Assembly (NCBI GenBank): GCA_014155875.1
Contig: JACEFZ010004196.1
Location: forward strand, 1,146,001-1,210,000
Direction of reading: 5' to 3'
Source of the DNA: Cepaea nemoralis
Lineage: Eukaryota > Mollusca > Gastropoda > Stylommatophora > Helicidae
DNA length: 64,000 nucleotides
A program made the translations under genes and the position numbers. The notes under the pieces are model-generated. The model did not search any database and was not told the origin of the DNA. It saw nothing but the letters and a program-made list of their open reading frames with translations. Below are positions 52,803-63,099 of this stretch, one piece after another (position 1 is the stretch's first letter; the number at the start of each line of letters is the position of its first letter).

Positions 52803-55317
52803 AAGCGAAAAATGGGCAGAGGTGTGTCAAAGAGTAAGCACAGACAAGTCACTGAAATTGTTCTGGCGACTACATAAAAGCATGAGTGGTGTAGTCAAGA
52901 ATAAGAGCATTTCTGACTTCCAAGGTGCTGACCTCATCTGGCAGAGGACTGACGAGGACAAGGGCAAAGCCCTCTTTGAACGCTACCTTGAGCAGAGCAA
53001 CCAGACAGACATGGGAGGCCGAAATCTGGCCAAGGAGGTCACCTCAGACAGATGCAAGGCCCAGAACACTTCGGATGAAGACACAGTGACAGTGAAAGAA
53101 ATCAAGGCTGTGCTTCGACGATCAAAAAACAGTGCTCCAGGTCCTGATGGCATAAGATACGACGACATAAATAGGTGTACCGACAATGAGCTAGAGAAAC
53201 TAGCAGACATGTACAACAACAGTATAGGGAGTGCTAGCATCAAGGAGGAATGGTTACACAGCTATCTGATTCCCTTGCCGAAGCCTGACAAAGACCACAA
53301 AAAAATTCAGGGATATCGAATTATAACCATGCAGAATACAATAGGCAAGCTGCTGGAGAAGGTAATTGCCAGGAAAATATCAAGCCAACTAGAGAGGCAA
53401 GGTGTTTTCCCACCTACCCTGGGTGGGTACCGTCCAAAAAGAGAAACCTGGACCAATGCAGCAGTCTTTGCCCATGATGTCTATGAAGGTTTCCACTCAG
53501 GCACTGAAACCGTTGCTGCAGCGATTGATCTTGAGGACGCATACAACAGAGTACCACTGGATTTTTTAATGTTTCAGCTTCTTGAACTAAACGTAAGTCC
53601 ATTCCTCCTTAGTTGGATCGCTGCAGCCCTCTTCCAACGGAAAGTAGTTTTTAGATGTGGCAGTTGGACTTCGGAACCAACAACAATATATCCTGGCCTA
53701 CCACAGGGATCACCATTATCTCCGGTACTTTTCAACGCCTACACAGTGAGAATCACCAGTGAGCAGATCACTGGACCTGGCAGGACATTGTCATATGCCG
53801 ATGATGTTTCAGTGTATCGTCAGGGTAAGGATAGAGAGGAGGTTGCTGTGGAACTACAAACCGAACTCAATCGCATAAGTACTTGGTGTGATGAAGCTGG
53901 GGCAATGGTCAACCCAACAAAGGCAACAGTGACTTGGTTCTCGTTGAATAATCATATTGTCAACAATCCAACACCAACTGTAATGCTGTGTTCAGAGACG
54001 GTGGAAAGAACGCAGGCAATGAATTACCTGGGGATACGGTTTGATCGAAGCCTTGCTTATAATGTGCACATAGACCAGGTGATAACAAAGGCCAAGCGGG
54101 GTTTGGCAGCGATGCGGGTGATGGCGGCAGCAAACTGTGAGCAGCGCCATCTATGTCTTCTGTACGAGGGGCTGGTCATGTCTGTTTTGGAGTATGCAAT
54201 GGCAATCCTGACTCTCAGCCATAAGCAGATAGAAAGGATGGAAAGGATACAGAATGAAGCTATGCGCATTATTCTTGGATGTACAAGAGATACAGCATGC
54301 AGGGCGATGCGCTACCTTCTTGATTTTCCAACCATTGAAGAGAGAATACAAGTTTGCAGGGCACGCGCCTACCTCAGAATTAACGCAAACACACAACATC
54401 CACTGCATAGTGAAATTAGGAAGGTGAAGGGCAGCAGGTTAAAAAGAGGACGGTCGTGGATGGGTCAAGCCGAAGACATTCTTCAACAGGTGTGTTCACT
54501 TGAGGACTTAGAACCTGGCGAGGAGTGGGTGCAAGTGCCAACAGACTTCTGCACATCCTTTTCAGTTTGCATCCAACTAGATAGAAAATGCAGACAAGAA
54601 AATAAGGCTGCTGTTGAGGCTGAAGTACAAGCGTTGATTTTCGAGAATTCGCTAGATGGTGACGCGGTCATCTACACAGATGGGTCGGTCGTCCGACATG
54701 TGAGAAGCTCATGGGCCTTTACAGCTCGGGCCGGAGGGAGAATTGTGAAGGAGGACTCTGGTGCTTTCACTGAAACCACAAGTAGCCTGACCATGGAAGT
54801 CATGGCAGTAAGTAAAGCAATAACATGGCTCGAGACACAGACATTCACTAGGGCTTGTTTCCTTAGCGACTCAATGAACATGATCAAGAGGATAGAGGAG
54901 GGGTCGATCCGAAGAGAATGGTTGCTGCCTCTGAAGCGGTCTCGGCTGGCAAAGATTAGTTTCATCTTCGTGCCAGGGCATGCGGGAGTACAAGGAAATG
55001 AGCGGGCTGACAAGCTCGCAGGTGAGGCTACTGTGGAGGGCGGACGCGCCATGGACCAGGCTGACATTCTGAATGCTCTACGAGAAGTGAGACTTTTGCG
55101 AGAACCAAGTGATGACTGTGAATCTACAACAATGACCAGACTGCGAGAGCAGCAAATTAAAAGAGGGGTGGCCAAACAAGAACACTACGCAGGAAGCCAA
55201 AGAAGATTGATAAACCAACACAGAACTGGCGTCGTTAGCCGCTACACGCTGCGGGATTTGCTGAGGAGGGGATCCGAGCACTTATGGACTGAATGGTTCG
55301 ATGTGCAACGAGGATGA
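52795..55317 (+). CDS. LINE-2 reverse transcriptase and RNase H
   Basis: 840 codons from the first open position; no real start codon is expected, because this continues the endonuclease polyprotein. RT motifs: NSAPGPDGIRYDDI, AAAIDLEDAYNRVP (motif A), GLPQGSPLSPVLFNAYT, and YADD at residues 334-337. The RNase H domain has D629 (YTDGS), E668 (TMEVMAV), D692 (LSDSMNM), H729 (PGHAGVQGNERA) and D739, a complete catalytic set. The stop at 55315 is followed at once by the (CTAA)n tail. All key residues are present, so the copy could be active apart from the one-base frame break. Confidence 0.92.
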   Translation: MVKSEKWAEVCQRVSTDKSLKLFWRLHKSMSGVVKNKSISDFQGADLIWQRTDEDKGKALFERYLEQSNQTDMGGRNLAKEVTSDRCKAQNTSDEDTVTVKEIKAVLRRSKNSAPGPDGIRYDDINRCTDNELEKLADMYNNSIGSASIKEEWLHSYLIPLPKPDKDHKKIQGYRIITMQNTIGKLLEKVIARKISSQLERQGVFPPTLGGYRPKRETWTNAAVFAHDVYEGFHSGTETVAAAIDLEDAYNRVPLDFLMFQLLELNVSPFLLSWIAAALFQRKVVFRCGSWTSEPTTIYPGLPQGSPLSPVLFNAYTVRITSEQITGPGRTLSYADDVSVYRQGKDREEVAVELQTELNRISTWCDEAGAMVNPTKATVTWFSLNNHIVNNPTPTVMLCSETVERTQAMNYLGIRFDRSLAYNVHIDQVITKAKRGLAAMRVMAAANCEQRHLCLLYEGLVMSVLEYAMAILTLSHKQIERMERIQNEAMRIILGCTRDTACRAMRYLLDFPTIEERIQVCRARAYLRINANTQHPLHSEIRKVKGSRLKRGRSWMGQAEDILQQVCSLEDLEPGEEWVQVPTDFCTSFSVCIQLDRKCRQENKAAVEAEVQALIFENSLDGDAVIYTDGSVVRHVRSSWAFTARAGGRIVKEDSGAFTETTSSLTMEVMAVSKAITWLETQTFTRACFLSDSMNMIKRIEEGSIRREWLLPLKRSRLAKISFIFVPGHAGVQGNERADKLAGEATVEGGRAMDQADILNALREVRLLREPSDDCESTTMTRLREQQIKRGVAKQEHYAGSQRRLINQHRTGVVSRYTLRDLLRRGSEHLWTEWFDVQRG

Positions 55318-55345
55318 TCTGTCGACTAACTAACTAACTAACTAT

Positions 55346-55426
55346 TCCTGCGCTTGGCAACCTCTTGTGGTTTTGCCACCATTATCACTGCATATATACT
55401 GACTCTCACTTCCCCTGATGACATGA
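55346..55426 (+). pseudogene. LINE-3 endonuclease, segment 2
   Basis: 81 bases between LINE-2 and R515 that encode FLRLATSCGFATIITAYILT then LTSPDD, continuing segment 1 after removal of LINE-2. ITAYILT corresponds to the AYAPT motif of APE endonucleases, with the Tyr kept. Confidence 0.85.
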
Positions 55427-55945
55427 TGGTTCCGTCGCTCTGCTACTGAGTGAGTGCGTGGCGCGACACTGTGAGCTGTTAGTTTCGTGTGAAATGCTTT
55501 TGAATCTGCCCAAGGTTTTTTTGGAACGTGACTGCATGTTCGGAGCGATGGCAGCTGGCTATGTCCCAGAGTTGACCGGTTTTTGCCTTATGCAGAAATG
55601 CGTGGCTGCTGGGCTTCTGGTTGACTGCCACTGCCATCGACGATGAACTGTATTTTCGTGGACTGTGTGGGTGAACATCTAGGAAACATCCAGATGGGAA
55701 AATGACTGCCGATTCCATCAGAGATAAACTGGATGTTTCGTGGGGGACTATTGTGTTGACATTCTGGCGGCGGCATTATGCACAGTGTATCTGTGCGGGC
55801 TGTTGTTTGTCGAGACTCCTGTCTTTTCCACTTTTCACATTGGGCAGTGGGGAGCGTTTTATGTGATATTCACTGGCACAGGAACGGAGCATAATGGGGA
55901 CGACCCGTTGCTGTGAAGTTGGAACCGTGACTAACTAACTAACTA
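55427..55945 (+). mobile_element. R515 retroposon, copy 2
   Basis: 519 bp, very similar to 11370-11886. It is inserted in LINE-3 with ACATGA on both sides (55421-55426 and 55946-55951). It ends in a (CTAA)n tail. Removing it restores LINE-3 as PDDMKDSFYEEL. Short open frames on both strands show no domain. Confidence 0.88.
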
Positions 55946-55951
55946 ACATGA

Positions 55952-56208
55952 AGGATTCGTTCTATGAGGAGTTAGACTGTGTGATCAAGGCAGTTTCAAA
56001 GTCCAATTACATTGATATGCTCGGTGATGTAAATGCCCGTGTGGGCAAGGACTCGAGTTCATGGCCAGTGTGCCTTGTAAACTACAACATCGGTCGCATG
56101 AATGACAATCGGCAAAGGCTGCTGGAGCATTGCACCAGAAATGACCTATGATGTATTGCAAACTCTTTTTTTTTAAATCAAAAGAGTTGCATAATGTCAC
56201 ATGGAAAC
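55952..56208 (+). pseudogene. LINE-3 endonuclease, segment 3
   Basis: Encodes KDSFYEELDCVIKAVSKSN, MLGDVNARVG (D and N of the GDFNA-type motif) and RLLEHCTRNDL. A frameshift at about 56150 then leads to CIANS and SKELHNVTWK. The match ends near 56208, so the RT region is absent here. Confidence 0.85.
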
Positions 56209-56788
56209 TGTCGTGTCCTCCTTTAAAGTGTCGTCCCTGGAGTGAGGAGATCCGACACCCACATTATAATATTTTTTCCCTCTCAATATTCTGGAGAATC
56301 CACCAGCTTCCGTCCAACACACTCCATCAGCCTATGGACACCTTTTCCTGTCCCTCTCTCACTGTCGTACTATGCCCCCTCTCATACTTCCCCAACGCAA
56401 CATACTCAACAACTCTTGCTTCTAGAAATTAATAAAGAGTAATTTATTAAAATAAAAGTGTAACGTATATGAGACGTGTATGTGAAGAAAATGTGTGACG
56501 TGTTCTATAAAGTGTGTAGACTCTGTCTCTCAGACATCAACTCAGTCAGCTGATCACAGCAAAGATAGACCACAGCACGTTACGTCAGAACAAGTACGTC
56601 TCACCCGTTGCCGGAACCATCTTGCCGGATAATGCTTTGCCTCTGTAGACCTCTGGTAATCCAATTTCATGAACATCCGAAATAGACACCGGTGGTATTA
56701 ACAGTTAATCATGGACCGGTTGCACTCTACACAATGTCCGTTCCTAATGTTCCTAAACAAACTGCACAAGTCTTTTGTAGTGTGTACG
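56209..56788. other. no confident gene
   Basis: Unassigned. ATTAATAAAGAG-type signals occur at about 56430. Small open frames at 56148-56442 have no domain. Confidence 0.45.
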
Positions 56789-56858
56789 CAGTTAGTTAGT
56801 TAGTTAGTCGACAGATCATCCTCGTTGCACATCGAACCATTCAGTCCATAAGTGCTAA
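56789..56858 (-). mobile_element. LINE-2 3'-end fragment
   Basis: A (GTTA)n tail followed by about 50 bases of the LINE-2 3' end (GTCGACAGATCATCCTCGTT, CATTCAGTCCATAAGTGCT). A strongly 5'-truncated insertion. Confidence 0.88.
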
Positions 56859-58329
56859 TTACTAATGTTAATTGTTACTGTACTAACACTAGGTACTCTT
56901 AGCCGGTTCTCGGTTCGTTACTACTGTCTAATGCTGTGTGGTGCATCAGTATGCATCACTCTCTTTGATGAATCAATTTCCTTCTAGCGTAAGTTACGTT
57001 TCTATATGCAACTTTATTGACTCTTGAACTGGTGTTCTTCAGAATGGGTTTTTTAATTCTTTCCCAAAACTTGTAGAGTTTCCTTGGATCTGGTAGGGAA
57101 CCTAGGATAGAAACAACACATCTGGTGATAGTACTAGTCACTGATCCCTTCGGCTGAGTGTAAGCCTATCACCTTGCTTAATGATCTTTAGCTAACTAGA
57201 CTTAGTCACAGAGCAGATTAGCTACCCACCTAGAGTCGAATCAGGCTATGACAAAGAAAAAATATCAGCAAACAGAATGCGGAACCCCGCCCACCAGGGA
57301 CACCTACGGGAAGATCCCAATTATCCTTCATTACTCAATTCACAACTAGTAAAGCTTATCAACACTTCACTAGTCTATTCTAGCTAACACTAACAGTGCT
57401 AATCATCACACTATAGTTTAACAAGGCTACTGCCTAAAGTAATTATAACGAATATATTATAATAGGTTATACCTTAAATGGCACTACTGCAGTCCTATAA
57501 ATCATATCTACATCTGCCATTATAGGCACGTGCAAAATTAGTCACTAATTAACACACGGTAGATATTATTTCCACTAAGCACTGCAGTGCCCTGCACTCT
57601 GTCTAGAGCATTATTCAAGTCCACCCTAGTTGATCTCAACTCGAGTTTATATGGCAAACTACCAAAGTTGTCCACGTGACGTTATCCTTTACTCCCCCAC
57701 ACAGGTGGCACAGTGGCAAATCATCCCCTGTCAAGAACTATTTTCCTGGCTTAAATCCTGTCAAAGTTGTCAGTAATTGCCTAGATTCTCAAAACAAGCC
57801 AGCTAGTTTCTGTAAACTCCCAACAAAGAGTTTCAATACCAAGCTGCCAATCATCTTGATGTTCCGGAAACCAAGAATTGACAGATGCACTGTTTTCCGT
57901 ACGAGGTACTTCCGTTTTACATCTGCCCCTGTGATCTCACGGCTTCCATCTGCATTCAAATGTTGACAAACTTGTCAATCTTCTGTTCCGTGGTGACAAT
58001 CCCAGCAGCCATTTTCGTCTGATGTCCGGCCGTATAGATGACAAACGGAACCATTCCATATCCTAAGCTGACAATATATGTGATTCTACTTGTTAATGAA
58101 CTGCCAACTCTGTGTATCCATTCCTACTCACTCACCACCGAATGTGTATATGGGCTGACACGATGTAACCTGTACAGCTGTGTTTACTCTGTTAGTACGA
58201 CTGTTGTGGCCCAGAAAATATACGCCACGCAAACGTCGGTATTATTATCTGGGTTAACTCAGGGCGCTCGTGACAGAAACATCCAAGATCCGGCCATTGG
58301 CATCATCTGGACTTCATCAGCACACGGAG
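56859..58329. other. no confident gene
   Basis: About 1.5 kb, less repetitive than its surroundings. Open frames of 96 (57676-57966), 100 (58038-58340) and 61 codons (minus, 56956-57141) have no domain I recognise. The last part may be decayed LINE leader, since a LINE endonuclease fragment follows. Confidence 0.4.
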
Positions 58330-58535
58330 ACAACATCTGAACCAAACATCATTAACTCGAAGTTACCACTGTGCTGACTATGATACGGATCATGGTTTGG
58401 TTGTTGCAAGGGCTAGACTGAGACCAAAGAGAATCTACACAGATAAACACAAATCTAGCCCCAGGATTAATATTATTAACACCTACGATCCTGATAAGTG
58501 CTTTGTAAGTTCCAACGGCAACTTGAAGACGCTTT
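58330..58535 (+). pseudogene. LINE-3-like endonuclease C-terminal fragment
   Basis: Encodes DYDTDHGLVVARARLRPKRI followed by PRINIINTYDPDKC. The TDH is the last catalytic motif of APE endonucleases. It is cut off by a (CTT)n tail. Confidence 0.65.
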
Positions 58536-58540
58536 CACTG

Positions 58541-58640
58541 ATCTTCTTCTTCTTCTTCTTCTTCTTCTTCTTCTTCTTCTTCTTCTTCTTCTTCTTCTTC
58601 TTCTTCTTCTTCTTCTTCTTCTTCTTCTGCTTCTTCTTCT
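58541..58640. repeat. (CTT)n tail of LINE-H copy 1
   Basis: About 30 CTT units. On the minus strand this is the (GAA)n tail of LINE-H. Confidence 0.9.
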
Positions 58641-58898
58641 TCTTCAGCATTCCGAGTCATTGAGGTTCTTTGCTGCAGATATCAGACCATTCGTCTCTCT
58701 GGTTGACCTTATCTTGCCAGTCGCTGATTCCAAGTGCTTGTACTGTATGTATATTATCTCTCCACCGTCTTCTTGGTCTACCTCGGGGTCTACGGTCATT
58801 TATTTCCTGTGTAAGCGAGTTTTGTTTCCCTATTATCTTCTATTCTTTCTATATGCCCCAGCCATTGCAGTCTATTAGCCTTCATGATACCAGTGATT
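58641..58898 (-). pseudogene. LINE-H copy 1, 3' segment
   Basis: Minus strand. Matches the LINE-H copy 2 C-terminus at 61305-61570 (RPRGRPRRRWRDN, WQEKVHQRDEWRR on the minus strand). Broken at 58898 by a LINE-E insertion and resuming at 60051. Confidence 0.85.
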
Positions 58899-60044
58899 CA
58901 TTCATTCATTCATTCGTTCAGTAGCATGTCCTTTGCAGAACCTCGCTCCTATAACAACCTTCCGGAAAACCTCTCGATCATAAGCAAGATGTCCCACGTC
59001 CGATACACCCATCCGCCACATCCTGCACCTATCTTCTCTTTGGCCTTCCTCTTCCTCTCTTCCCAGGCATATACCCCTCCATTATTGTTCCCTCCAAACT
59101 TTCGTGACGTTTCAAGTGACCAAAATATTTCAATTCTCTTTGTTTTATCGTTTTTAATAGCCAACCTTCTTCAATATTCAGCTCTTGAAGTATTGATGCA
59201 TTTGTTCTTTTCTTTACCCAAGATATTCTTAGAACTCGTCTATAACATTTATATTCAAAGGCATTTATGCGCTGCTCAGCTTGATTAGTAAGTGTCCAGG
59301 TCTCACAGGCGTATGTTGCAATGGGAAAGATGCATGCTCTTAAAAATCTAATTTTTGTAGTTCTGTCTGTCCCATTCCATAATTTATTCAGTTGTTTTAG
59401 TCTTTGAAGAGCAATTGATAGTCGTCGTTTAATTTCTTTCACTGTGTCACCGTTGTTGGTAATCAATGACCCAAGATATTCAAAATTTTCCACCACCTTC
59501 AATTTTTCCTCATTAACATATATTTCTTTCTCCATAGTGGTTTTATCTGTATGCATTATTTTTGTTTTTGCAATGTTAAGATACAAGTTGTGATTTTCAC
59601 TATTCAATTGGGTTGAGGTTATTAGGTTGTCTATACCCGTCTGTGTTGTGGATAGCAATACATTGTATCATCAGCATTACCGAATCTCTGGTATGTCAAG
59701 ACCACCGATATTTCGGGCATCATATAGCTCCCTATTTATATCATCTCTTACATTTCTCATTATATTTTCGGCGTACAGGTTAAACAAATAGGGGGACATC
59801 CTTGACGGACTCCTTGCTTGATGCCAAACCAATCTGATGTCTCACCATTTATTCTAACCGCTGCTTGTTGGTCTAGATAGAGCATTCTTATGAGTTGTAT
59901 TACATGTGGTGGAAAGCCCATATTCCTCATGATTTCCCAAAGTTTCTGATGTTGTACACAGTCAAATGCCTTTGAATAATCCACAAAACATGAGAATAGG
60001 TTTACATTAAATTCTCTGCACTTCTCTATTATTAAACGCATAAT
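58899..60044 (-). mobile_element. LINE-E, 5'-truncated, inserted in LINE-H copy 1
   Basis: 1.15 kb on the minus strand with an (ATTC)n tail at the left. GTGATT is present on both sides (58893-58898 and 60045-60050). It contains the RT from MRLIIEKCREFNVN and motif A (FVDYSKAFDC) through the YADD-region equivalent (decayed at about 59670) to the basic C-terminus. Frameshifts lie near 59660 and 59780. It is very similar to the main copy at 7.8-9.2 kb. Confidence 0.9.
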
Positions 60045-60050
60045 GTGATT

Positions 60051-61290
60051 AGCGGGGACTTAAACAGATCATAAATGTCTTTGTTGCTTCTTCTTTTCCA
60101 CTCTCCACTTTGTGTTTCCCTAATGGGTCCAAAGATGCGTCTTAAAACTTTGTTCTCAAAGGTTTGTAACAAGGCTTCATCTTCTTTAGTTGTACTCCAG
60201 GTTTGAGAGCCATACAGCACAACTGGTCTGATCAGTGTTTGGTATACTGTGATCTTGGTGTTACGAGATAGCGCCTTTGATTTTAGCAGATATTGTAGTG
60301 CATAGTATATCTTATTTCCAGAGTTGATTCTAGCTTTTATTTCTTCCCTTATTATGTTGGAGCAGTTGAAGGTTGTACCCAGGTATTTGTATGTTTCCGT
60401 TCTTTTAATGGTCTATTATCTATTTGTATGTGGCCAGAGTTTTTAGCCGTTCCTTCTCTTGAAATTACCATATATTCTGTCTTATCTTGGTTGATAACCA
60501 GCCCCATTTGTTGAGCTTTTTCCTTTAAGTGAGTCAATATTTTCAATGTCATTTGTTCATTTTCCCCTATAATATCTATATCCTCTGCATCACCAAACGG
60601 TCTGGATGTTCCTCCAATAGTACATTCCTCCTTTAACTTCCTTACAACTTTCTCTAGAGCCAGATTGAAAAGGAGCGGCGATAGTGCATCACCCCGTTTC
60701 AAGCCAGATGTTATTTGGAAAGGGTCTGATTGCCTGCCTTTTTATGTTGCTATATTATAAGTGATCGAGTGAGATGGCAGAACATGACCGCCCACGCTTA
60801 CCGGCATGGCACATGATGGATGGATGGATATTATAAGTATCTTCCATGCATAGTCTGGTCATGTTGATTAACTTCCTTGATATTCCAAATTCCTGCATAG
60901 CATTCCATAGACTATTCCTATGGACACTATCATAAGCCTTTTTTTAAATCCACAAAAATGTTATGGAGATCTCTTTTAAATTCCCAATTTTTCTCGGCTA
61001 TTTGTCGTAAGATTATTATCTGATCTATTGTTGATTTGTTTTGTCTAATCCCGCCTGGTAGTCACCTAATATGTCTTCTGAATATGGTTTTAGTCTATTT
61101 ACTAATACCGCGGATAGTATCTTATAGCTTGTGGACAGGAGTGATATTCCTCTATAATTTTCACATTGGAACTATGTCTCCTTTCTTAAAAGATGGTATC
61201 AATAATGATGTCTTTCCAGTCATGGCGTAATTCTTCTGTCCTCCAGATTTTTATTATTAGTTTTATAGCTTTAGATGTAATGCATGACCG
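60051..61290 (-). pseudogene. LINE-H copy 1, RT segment
   Basis: Minus-strand reverse transcriptase: GDALSPLLFNLALEKVVRKL, an altered YADD (FGDAEDIDII), then MGLVINQDKTEYMVI and further C-terminal parts. It ends (5' side) at GCATGACCGCC next to the tail of copy 2. A 66-bp LINE-A scrap sits inside it. Frameshifts near 60400, 60700 and 60940. Confidence 0.85.
60762..60827 (+). mobile_element. 66-bp LINE-A insertion with 10-bp target duplication
   Basis: Only the last 66 bases of LINE-A (GATCGAGTGAGATGGC, CACGCTTACCGGCATGGCAC) with the (ATGG)n tail. It is flanked by perfect ATATTATAAG (60752-60761 and 60828-60837). Confidence 0.93.
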
Positions 61291-61305
61291 CCTTCTTCTT
61301 CTTCT

Positions 61306-62400
61306 TCAGCTTTCCGAGCCATTGAGGTTCTTTGCTGCAAATACAATCCGTCTCCATTCGTCTCTTTGGTGGACCTTCTCTTGCCAGTCGTTGATTCCAA
61401 GTGCTTGTAGGGCTCTACATGTATTATCTCTCCACCGTCTTCTTGGTCTACCTCGGGGTCTACGGTCATTTATTTCCTGAGTGTAAGCGAGTTTTGTTTC
61501 CCTATTATCTTCCATTCTTTCTATATGCCCCAGCCAATGTAGTCTATTAGCCTTCATGATACCAGTGATTAGCGGGGACTTAAACAGATCATAAATGTCT
61601 TTGTTACTTCTTCTTTTCCACTCTCCACTTTGTGTATCCCTAATGGGTCCAAAGATGCGTCTTAAAATTTTGTTCTCAAAGGTTTGTAACAAGGCTTCGT
61701 CTCCTTTCGTTGTACTCCAGGTTTCAGAGCCATACAGCACAACTGGTCTGATCAGTGATTTGTATATTGTGATTTTGGTGTTACGAGATAGCGCCTTTGA
61801 TTTTAGTAGATGTTGTAGTGCATAGTATATCTTATTTCCAGAGTTGATTCTAGTTTGTATTTCTTCCCTTATGATGTTGGAGCAGTTGAAGATTGTACCC
61901 AGGTATTTGTATGTTTCCGTTCTTTTAATGGTCATATTATCTATTTGTATGTGGCCAGAGTTTTTAGCCATTCCGTCTCTTGAAATTACCATATATTCTG
62001 TCTTATCTTGGTTGATAACCAGCCCCATCTGTTGGGCTTTTTCCTTTAAGTGAGTCAATATTTCCAATGTCTTTTGTTCACTTTGCCCTATAATATCTAT
62101 ATCATCTGCATAACCAAGCAGCTTGGATGTTCCTCCAATATCACATTCCTCCTTTATCTTCCTTACAACTTTCTCTAGAGCCAGATTGAAGAGTAGCGGC
62201 GATAGTGCATCACCCTGTTTCAAGCCAGATGTTATTTGGAAGGGGTCTGATTTCCTGCCTTTATATGTTACTATATTATAAGTATCTTCCATGCATAGTC
62301 TGGTCATGTTGATTAACTTCCTTGGTATTCCAAATTCCTGCATAGCATTCCATAGACTATTCCTATGGACACTATCATAAGCCTTTTTTAAAATCCACAA
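61306..62400 (-). pseudogene. LINE-H reverse transcriptase, palm to C-terminus
   Basis: 364 open codons: KAYDSVHRNSLWNAM (motif A region), GLKQGDALSPLLFNLALEKV, YADDIDII (catalytic), MGLVINQDKTEYMVISRDG, YKYLGTIFNCSN, VVLYGSETWSTTKGDEALLQ, RRIFGPIRDTQSGEW and a basic end (RRPRGRPRRRWRDN). The frame runs to the natural stop near the tail. A frameshift at about 62390 disconnects it from the upstream fingers. The exact clade is uncertain. Confidence 0.88.
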
Positions 62401-62959
62401 AAATGTTATGGAGATCTCTTTTATATTCCCAATTTTTCTCGGCTATTTGTCGTAAGATAAATATCTGATCTATTGTTGATCTGTTTTGTCTAAATCCCGC
62501 CTGGTAGTCACCTAATATGTCTTCTGAATATGGTTTTAGTCTATTTAGTAATACTGCGGATAGTATCTTATAGCTTGTGGACAGGAGTGATATTCCTCTA
62601 TAATTTTCACATTGGAACTTGTCTCCTTTCTTAAAGATAGGTATCAATAATGACTCTTTCTAGTCATGGCGTAATTCTTCTGTCCTCCAGATTTTTATTA
62701 TGAATTCGTATAGCTTTAGATGTAATGCATGACCGCCTGCGTTTATAAATTCAGCAGCAATTCCATCAGCCCCAGTTGCCTTATTGTTTTTAAGTCGCGT
62801 TATTACATATAGGATTTCTTCAAAAACAGGTTCTTCAATTTGTGGTTCACACGTTAGAACCGCTTCCTGTTGGAAAGTGTTACTTGGAGCTTCACAATTT
62901 AGTAATTCAACAAAGTATTCTTTCCATGTGTTGCACATTACCTTATTGGTATTTATCAT
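62375..62959 (-). pseudogene. LINE-H reverse transcriptase, fingers region
   Basis: Two broken frames: 62660-62959 (RLKNNKATGADGIAAEFINA) and 62375-62647 (IPIFKKGDKFQCENYRGISL, GDYQAGFRQNRSTIDQIF). Together they are the RT N-terminal region upstream of 61306-62400. Confidence 0.85.
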
Positions 62960-63099
62960 ATTCCGATTTTTGTCTTTTAAACCATATGTGTTGTGTTGGT
63001 GCCTCGTTTAATTGACTTCATTTCTTTAAAAAACTTTCTGGATTCGTTTTTCTGGTGATTAGTTTCCATATCTTTGATTATATTCCAAGCAGTGTGTAA

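Larger units (their letters stand above)
51483..55340 (+). mobile_element. LINE-2, complete non-LTR retrotransposon
   Basis: 3858 bp, inserted in LINE-3 with ACTATT on both sides (51477-51482 and 55341-55346). Removing it restores the LINE-3 frame as NERLFLRLAT. It has a 237-bp leader, one APE-RT-RNase H polyprotein interrupted only by a one-base change in an A7 run (52779-52785), and a (CTAA)n tail directly after the stop codon. No gag-like ORF is seen. The RNase H domain places it in the wider I superfamily; the exact clade is not settled. It is the youngest and most intact autonomous element in the window. Confidence 0.9.
61291..63060 (-). mobile_element. LINE-H copy 2, 5'-truncated
   Basis: 1.77 kb on the minus strand with a short (CTT)n tail at 61291-61304, abutting copy 1 in the same orientation. 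The coding region is in three overlapping frames (62660-62959, 62375-62647, 61306-62400) that make one RT when frameshifts are ignored. The endonuclease is missing. Confidence 0.85.

Noticed and set aside
58038..58340. 100-codon open frame
   Set aside because: No recognisable domain and followed by a LINE endonuclease scrap; probably decayed element sequence.
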